A stretch of DNA of 64,000 nt from Vibrio xiamenensis (GTDB taxonomy: Bacteria > Pseudomonadota > Gammaproteobacteria > Enterobacterales > Vibrionaceae). Position numbers and translations under genes: made by a program. The notes beneath the pieces are model-generated. The model was not told where the DNA came from, ran no database searches, and saw nothing but the letters and a program-made list of their open reading frames with translations. Of this stretch, positions 58,510 through 64,000 are shown piece by piece. The number at the start of each line of letters is the position of its first letter. Positions within the stretch are counted from its first letter, which is position 1. Where the stretch lies: assembly GCF_900100015.1 (NCBI RefSeq), contig NZ_FNDD01000001.1, positions 124,001-188,000 on the forward strand, in the 5' to 3' direction.

Positions 58510-60045
58510 ATGATCAAACCGACTTTATTGGCGAGTACCGTTGCCTTAGTGTTGACCGGTTGTGGCGGCGGCGGTGGAGGCGGTGGTGGCAGCACACCTT
58601 CTGTTTCTTACTTTAAAGCTAACTTTGTATACCTAGATTCTGTTGCTAAAGACCAAAACGGTAAGGGTAACTGTCGAGTTTATGACTATGACTACGATTC
58701 AGAATCTGAAACGCCAGAAATTCCGACATATAAAGTTATTGGGTACACGGCAAGTCCACTTACGGGATATTCGATCGTGGTCCATGACAGTGATGGTTCT
58801 GTGGTATCAACCTACACAAAGAGTGACTGGGGAACGGCAAACTTTTACCGCATCAAACAATCTGAGGTTCCTTCAGGCGGCTACGTGAGCTTTGTAGTAA
58901 AGACTGACGGCAACAGTTATCAAATATCAACGTACAGTAAAGACTTATTGCCAGATACTTTTTCGATGTACGCTGGTGGATCTTATACCGGTGGTAACTA
59001 TAGCAGCGCATCAACTAGCTGTATCACTGGCGGCAATACTACTTACGGCAGTGAAAGCGGTAATTTCCTTCCTATAGGAACCAGTGATTTATACGGTTTT
59101 AATACTTATGGACAGGATCTGGATGATCTGACTAATTATTACAGCAGCCTTTACTATGTGGCTGATGGCGGTATCTCATTCTACGCACCACAAGATAAGG
59201 CTGTATTGGGTGTTGAATATAGTAAAAATGGTGATGATATTGATAGCTTGGTGGGATACAAGTTCCTATCATTATCAGACATATCAGCCACAACATCGGT
59301 CGAACTTACTGATGTAGACGACACGTTAGATTGGACTCTTCCTGACACTTCAACCGTCACATTAAGTCAAGCCAATATCCACGTGTATAAATCAACGACA
59401 GGAGCAGTATTGTGGCAACCGCTTACGACAAGTGCCGATGGTACGTATGGTTATGCAACGGCAGTTGGCGACAGTAACTATTACCTTAATCTTGAAGGGA
59501 CATATGGTGACTGGAGCTTTAGTTATGCAGATGTCATGTCAAATCCAGGAATTGAAGAAGACGCTACGAGTACAATCAGTGATGTAGTCACTTCGGATTC
59601 AGTGACTTTGAGTATCGCCTCATGTAGTTTATCGGCTTATGGCAGTTGCATTGATATCGCGACAGATGCTCCCGATTTTAGCAAGGCAATACAACGTGTC
59701 GAAATCTCAAATAAACCTGATAGTGGTTCGGTTAATCAGGTTATTTATTCCGATTATAGCGATCAGGTGCCAATCTTCTCATTTGATGGTAGTAATGAGG
59801 AAGTTTCGAGTATTTTAGTTAGTGGTTCGACGCAAAAGATTTATCTTTCTCTACTCGCTCAAAATGGCTCAACACTGAATGATGCGTTTTTATACAACCA
59901 TCAAGATCTAAATGCTCGTTTGGAACCATCCGTTTCGTCATTTCAGGATGCAATTCCAATGCTAAGTAGTTTTAAAGATCACTCAGCGCAGCAAAATCTA
60001 TTTAAATACAAATCGCATATCTTGCTGCAAGCCAGCAGTGACTAA
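58510..60045 (+). CDS. Secreted lipoprotein with a nonaglycine tether, function unknown
   Basis: A protein of about 511 residues. The signal MIKPTLLASTVALVLTGC has a lipobox, and the lipid-bearing Cys18 is followed by nine consecutive glycines and then STPSVS, a flexible tether. The mature part is rich in Ser, Thr, Asp, Tyr and Gly with repeated beta-strand-like stretches and no domain I recognise. There are a few cysteines in pairs (SCSLSAYGSC). Of two neighbouring ATGs (58507 and 58510) the second has GAGG at better spacing. It has its own terminator and probably its own promoter. Likely outer-membrane surface or periplasmic; role not guessed. Confidence 0.78.
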   Translation: MIKPTLLASTVALVLTGCGGGGGGGGGSTPSVSYFKANFVYLDSVAKDQNGKGNCRVYDYDYDSESETPEIPTYKVIGYTASPLTGYSIVVHDSDGSVVSTYTKSDWGTANFYRIKQSEVPSGGYVSFVVKTDGNSYQISTYSKDLLPDTFSMYAGGSYTGGNYSSASTSCITGGNTTYGSESGNFLPIGTSDLYGFNTYGQDLDDLTNYYSSLYYVADGGISFYAPQDKAVLGVEYSKNGDDIDSLVGYKFLSLSDISATTSVELTDVDDTLDWTLPDTSTVTLSQANIHVYKSTTGAVLWQPLTTSADGTYGYATAVGDSNYYLNLEGTYGDWSFSYADVMSNPGIEEDATSTISDVVTSDSVTLSIASCSLSAYGSCIDIATDAPDFSKAIQRVEISNKPDSGSVNQVIYSDYSDQVPIFSFDGSNEEVSSILVSGSTQKIYLSLLAQNGSTLNDAFLYNHQDLNARLEPSVSSFQDAIPMLSSFKDHSAQQNLFKYKSHILLQASSD

Positions 60046-60069
60046 GTTTGGTGATACATAGATATTTGT

Positions 60070-60100
60070 AATAAGGCTCTGTTTTTAGAGCCTTATTTTT
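60070..60100 (+). terminator. Terminator of the nonaglycine lipoprotein gene
   Basis: AATAAGGCTCT-...-AGAGCCTTATT stem followed by TTTT. Confidence 0.88.
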
Positions 60101-60195
60101 TATTGCCTCTTCTCGCGTCAATACGTGATTGTTACTATTTGCCTTAGCTATCGCGTTGCCAGCGATAAAACTCAAAAACATAAAGGAAGCCGACC

Positions 60196-60528
60196 ATGCC
60201 ACATCTTCGTTTTCGCGCTGTTGAGCCGCAGCTGGTTCAAATGTTGTCCAAGCCTCTCATTGATGAGCTTGAAGGACATATGCAGTGCCCTCGGGAAGAC
60301 TTCACCTTTGAATATCTCTACACTACTTTCTACCATGAAGGCGAGGTCACTCAAGCCTATCCGTTTGTTGAAGTGTTGTGGTTTGATCGCGGCCAAGAAA
60401 CCAAAGATGCGGTGGCTGAAATCATTACTCGCCAAGTGCGAAGCGCGATTGGTGCAGACACTGACGTTGCGGTGATTTTTACTGCGCTGCAACCGAACGA
60501 TTACTACGATAACGGCCAACACTACTAG
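60196..60528 (+). CDS. DUF1904 family protein
   Basis: A 110-residue small cytosolic protein. It starts MPHLRFRAVEPQLVQMLS and keeps family features such as YHEGEVTQAYPFVEVLWFDR and IFTALQPNDYYDNG. The fold is related to the tautomerase/4-oxalocrotonate family, but no N-terminal catalytic Pro role has been shown for it that I know of. AAAGGAAG ribosome site. It precedes mepA by 16 bases and is probably co-transcribed. Confidence 0.85.
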   Translation: MPHLRFRAVEPQLVQMLSKPLIDELEGHMQCPREDFTFEYLYTTFYHEGEVTQAYPFVEVLWFDRGQETKDAVAEIITRQVRSAIGADTDVAVIFTALQPNDYYDNGQHY

Positions 60529-60544
60529 CAAGAAGGAAGGGTGA

Positions 60545-61414
60545 ATGAAAAGGGCGCGACACATCGGTTTGGTATTAGGGTCCTTTTTATTAAGTATGAG
60601 CGGAGGTATCTTTAGCGCTCAGGCAGCGGATACGCCGTGGGAGCACATGACATCGCCTTCCGACGATGCGCCGCAAGCCATTGGCGGCTACGCCAATGGT
60701 TGCCTTGCTGGCGGAGTCGCATTGCCACTTGACGGCGACGGTTATCAAGTTTTGCGCCCGCAAAATCATCGCTATTACGGCCATCCTAATACGGTGGCAT
60801 TTGTTGAACGCCTTGCCAAGCAGATGCAGAGTGAACGTGGTACTCAATTGCTGATCGGTGATATGGCGCTACCGCAAGGCGGACGTTTTTCCTCCGGCCA
60901 TGCTAGCCATCAATCGGGGCTCGATGTCGATATTTGGCTGCGTCTTGCCAATACTCCGCTTAGTGACGATCAACTTAAGTTACCGACGCCGTATAGCGTT
61001 GTTGATATGCAAGGCTATCAAATGCGCTCGGAGCGTTGGGACAATCGTCATTTTGAATTGATTAAGATGGCGGCGAGCTCACCTGAAGTGGCGCGAATTT
61101 TTGTTCACCCAGTGATTAAAGAGCAGTTGTGTATGGAAGAGCGCAGTCGCGGTAAAGCGCGTTTATGGCTGCGAAAAGTGCGCCCGTGGTGGGGGCATAA
61201 TTATCACTTTCACGTTCGTTTAACCTGCCCGAAAGGTGACTTTTTGTGTCATGATCAAGCGCCGCCACCAAGAGGGGACGGTTGCGGCTCTGAGCTTGCC
61301 AGTTGGCGACCGAAACCTGAGTCTGAGCAACCAAAAGCGGTAGAACAACCGAAAAAAACGGAGCCAGTATTGCCATCAATGTGTCAAGCGCTGCTGGATC
61401 GCGTGCACGGCTGA
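60545..61414 (+). CDS. mepA: Penicillin-insensitive murein DD-endopeptidase
   Basis: A 289-residue periplasmic zinc peptidase of the LAS/M74 family that cuts cross-links in peptidoglycan. A signal peptide (about 1-27, cut after AQA) is followed by the motifs SSGHASHQSGLDVDIWLR (metal His and Asp) and WWGHNYHFHVRLTCP (catalytic and metal His). Three disulfide-type cysteine pairs are typical. The C-terminal tail is rich in Pro, Glu and Lys. The terminator that follows is shared with the converging ferredoxin gene. Confidence 0.95.
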   Translation: MKRARHIGLVLGSFLLSMSGGIFSAQAADTPWEHMTSPSDDAPQAIGGYANGCLAGGVALPLDGDGYQVLRPQNHRYYGHPNTVAFVERLAKQMQSERGTQLLIGDMALPQGGRFSSGHASHQSGLDVDIWLRLANTPLSDDQLKLPTPYSVVDMQGYQMRSERWDNRHFELIKMAASSPEVARIFVHPVIKEQLCMEERSRGKARLWLRKVRPWWGHNYHFHVRLTCPKGDFLCHDQAPPPRGDGCGSELASWRPKPESEQPKAVEQPKKTEPVLPSMCQALLDRVHG

Positions 61415-61445
61415 TTGATGGCATAGCGAACTTAATCACGAGCAT

Positions 61446-61471
61446 AAAAAAAGCGCCTTGCGGCGCTTTTT
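61446..61471. terminator. Bidirectional terminator between mepA and yfhL
   Basis: AAAAAGCGCC-TTGC-GGCGCTTTTT with A-run and T-run on both sides. Confidence 0.88.
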
Positions 61472-61497
61472 ACGTATTCAGCTTTGCTGATTGACCA

Positions 61498-63155
<1,658 letters not shown>

Positions 63156-63302
63156 TGCTGTTTCTCTTAATCTGATCACAAGTCAGGCTAACCCCACCTT
63201 ATGGGATTAGAAGGGCGCAAATTTTACGCGAAAATGTGAGCGGTGACTAGAAATAAACGCTTAGTCTTTTTATGGGAATAGCGAATGGCAAGCGACAGGC
63301 GT

Positions 63303-63328
63303 AAAAAAGCCCGCAATCGCGGGCTTTG
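63303..63328 (-). terminator. Terminator of rdgC
   Basis: On the minus strand AAAGCCCGC-GATT-GCGGGCTTTTTT: a nine-base-pair stem or more and a T-run. Confidence 0.9.
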
Positions 63329-63342
63329 GTAATGGTAAGCGA

Positions 63343-64000
63343 TTACTCACTTTGTGCCGGTAAACCACCGAGCGCTTCATACAAACTTGGTAGAAATGCG
63401 CTAAATTCACCGCACATCAACGAGAAGTCAGCGTCAAAGCGCGCAGCTTGATCTTCACGTGGAATGTCTTCGTTTTGATCGCGTAGGTCATCAGAGAATT
63501 TCAGACGCTTGATGCTGCCATCTTCAGTGATCATAAACTCTAAACGCTCTTCCCAGCTCAGCGCCAGCTTAGTCACGACTTTGTCAGCATCAATGTGGCT
63601 GATGATCTCGTCAGCGGTCAGCTCTTGCTTCTTACAACGAATAACGCCGCCATCTTCAAGCACAGATTTCAATTCGGCTTCATCGAGCATGGTAAAGCCG
63701 GTTGCAGTATTACCGGTTTTGATCCATTGCGTTAGCGTCGTTTCAATCGCAATTTCAGGAATGGCAGGGACAACTGGCAAGCTACCCATAGTTTTACGCA
63801 GTAGCGCCAACACTTCCTCGGCCTTTTTAAAGCTGCCAGCGTCAACCAAAATGAAGCCTTGCTCAGGCATGATCAGCACATAGCTGTGGCTGCTGCGGCT
63901 AAATGCGCGTGGCAGCAAATCCATGATGATGTCTTCTTTGAGGTTGTCTTTTTCGGTTTTTTTCAGCGGACGACCTTCCTGCTCTTCCATCGCATCGACT
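63343..64000 (-). CDS. rdgC: Recombination-associated protein RdgC (3' part only)
   Basis: The C-terminal 218 residues or so of a protein usually of about 304. The reading frame stays open to the right edge of the window, so the start is outside; an internal ATG at 63990 is not the true start. RdgC-type landmarks are [34 protein letters not shown] and [13 protein letters not shown]. RdgC forms a ring around DNA and limits RecA activity. It is followed by its own terminator. Confidence 0.94.
   Translation of the reverse strand, partial: VDAMEEQEGRPLKKTEKDNLKEDIIMDLLPRAFSRSSHSYVLIMPEQGFILVDAGSFKKAEEVLALLRKTMGSLPVVPAIPEIAIETTLTQWIKTGNTATGFTMLDEAELKSVLEDGGVIRCKKQELTADEIISHIDADKVVTKLALSWEERLEFMITEDGSIKRLKFSDDLRDQNEDIPREDQAARFDADFSLMCGEFSAFLPSLYEALGGLPAQSE

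Overview
The window is ordinary-looking gammaproteobacterial chromosome and almost certainly comes from a Vibrio (Vibrionaceae). The protein at 4813-6096 reads as a very close relative of the Vibrio cholerae concentrative nucleoside transporter. The order nupC, deoC, deoA, deoB, deoD, serB, PilZ protein, radA, second elongation factor G matches the V. cholerae arrangement as I remember it. The queA-tgt-yajC-secD-secF block and the aceB-aceA pair fit the same group. I saw no rRNA, tRNA, insertion sequence, prophage or CRISPR array. The species is not determined.

Left part (1-19 kb): nucleoside salvage followed by housekeeping genes. A leftward BMP-type ABC importer (binding protein, double ATPase, two permeases, the last cut by the window edge) faces a rightward CNT symporter across a 779-base control region. 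The deo genes (aldolase, thymidine phosphorylase, phosphopentomutase, purine nucleoside phosphorylase) follow, so uptake and breakdown of nucleosides sit together. Next come the ytjB/serB divergent pair, a large two-PilZ-domain protein, radA and a second EF-G gene with a clear extended -10 promoter.

Middle part (19-37 kb): two successive units, each a leftward LysR regulator divergent from a small DUF1127-type gene, then an acyl-CoA synthetase, an AraC regulator, and a complete 14-gene tad/flp locus (24463-36923) for a Flp-type adhesive pilus. The locus holds pilin, prepilin peptidase, CpaB, secretin, lipoprotein, TadG/E/F-type minor pilins, TadZ, TadA, TadB, TadC and TadD. It also has an extra AAA+ ATPase with a helical N-terminal region between the peptidase and CpaB genes. 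I found this ATPase the least explained gene of the window. A strong hairpin separates the pilin gene from the rest.

Right part (37-64 kb): a chromate-type transporter with a divergent LysR gene, a gamma-glutamylcyclotransferase-like gene, dapD, a peroxiredoxin divergent from an oxyR-type gene, and the glyoxylate bypass genes aceB and aceA. The 600-base space before aceB contains a promoter with a perfect palindrome in its spacer, followed by two hairpins and a U-tract: a candidate small RNA. Then come a REC-EAL / GGDEF pair (opposing cyclic-di-GMP enzymes in one transcript), a chemotaxis receptor, a CBS-domain protein, the queA-tgt-yajC-secDF operon, a nonaglycine lipoprotein of unknown role, a DUF1904 gene with mepA, the coupled yfhL-trhP pair, and the 3' part of rdgC.

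Recurring theme: cyclic-di-GMP (PilZ receptor, EAL, GGDEF) and surface attachment (Flp pilus, chemoreceptor) are well represented. A link between them is inference only.
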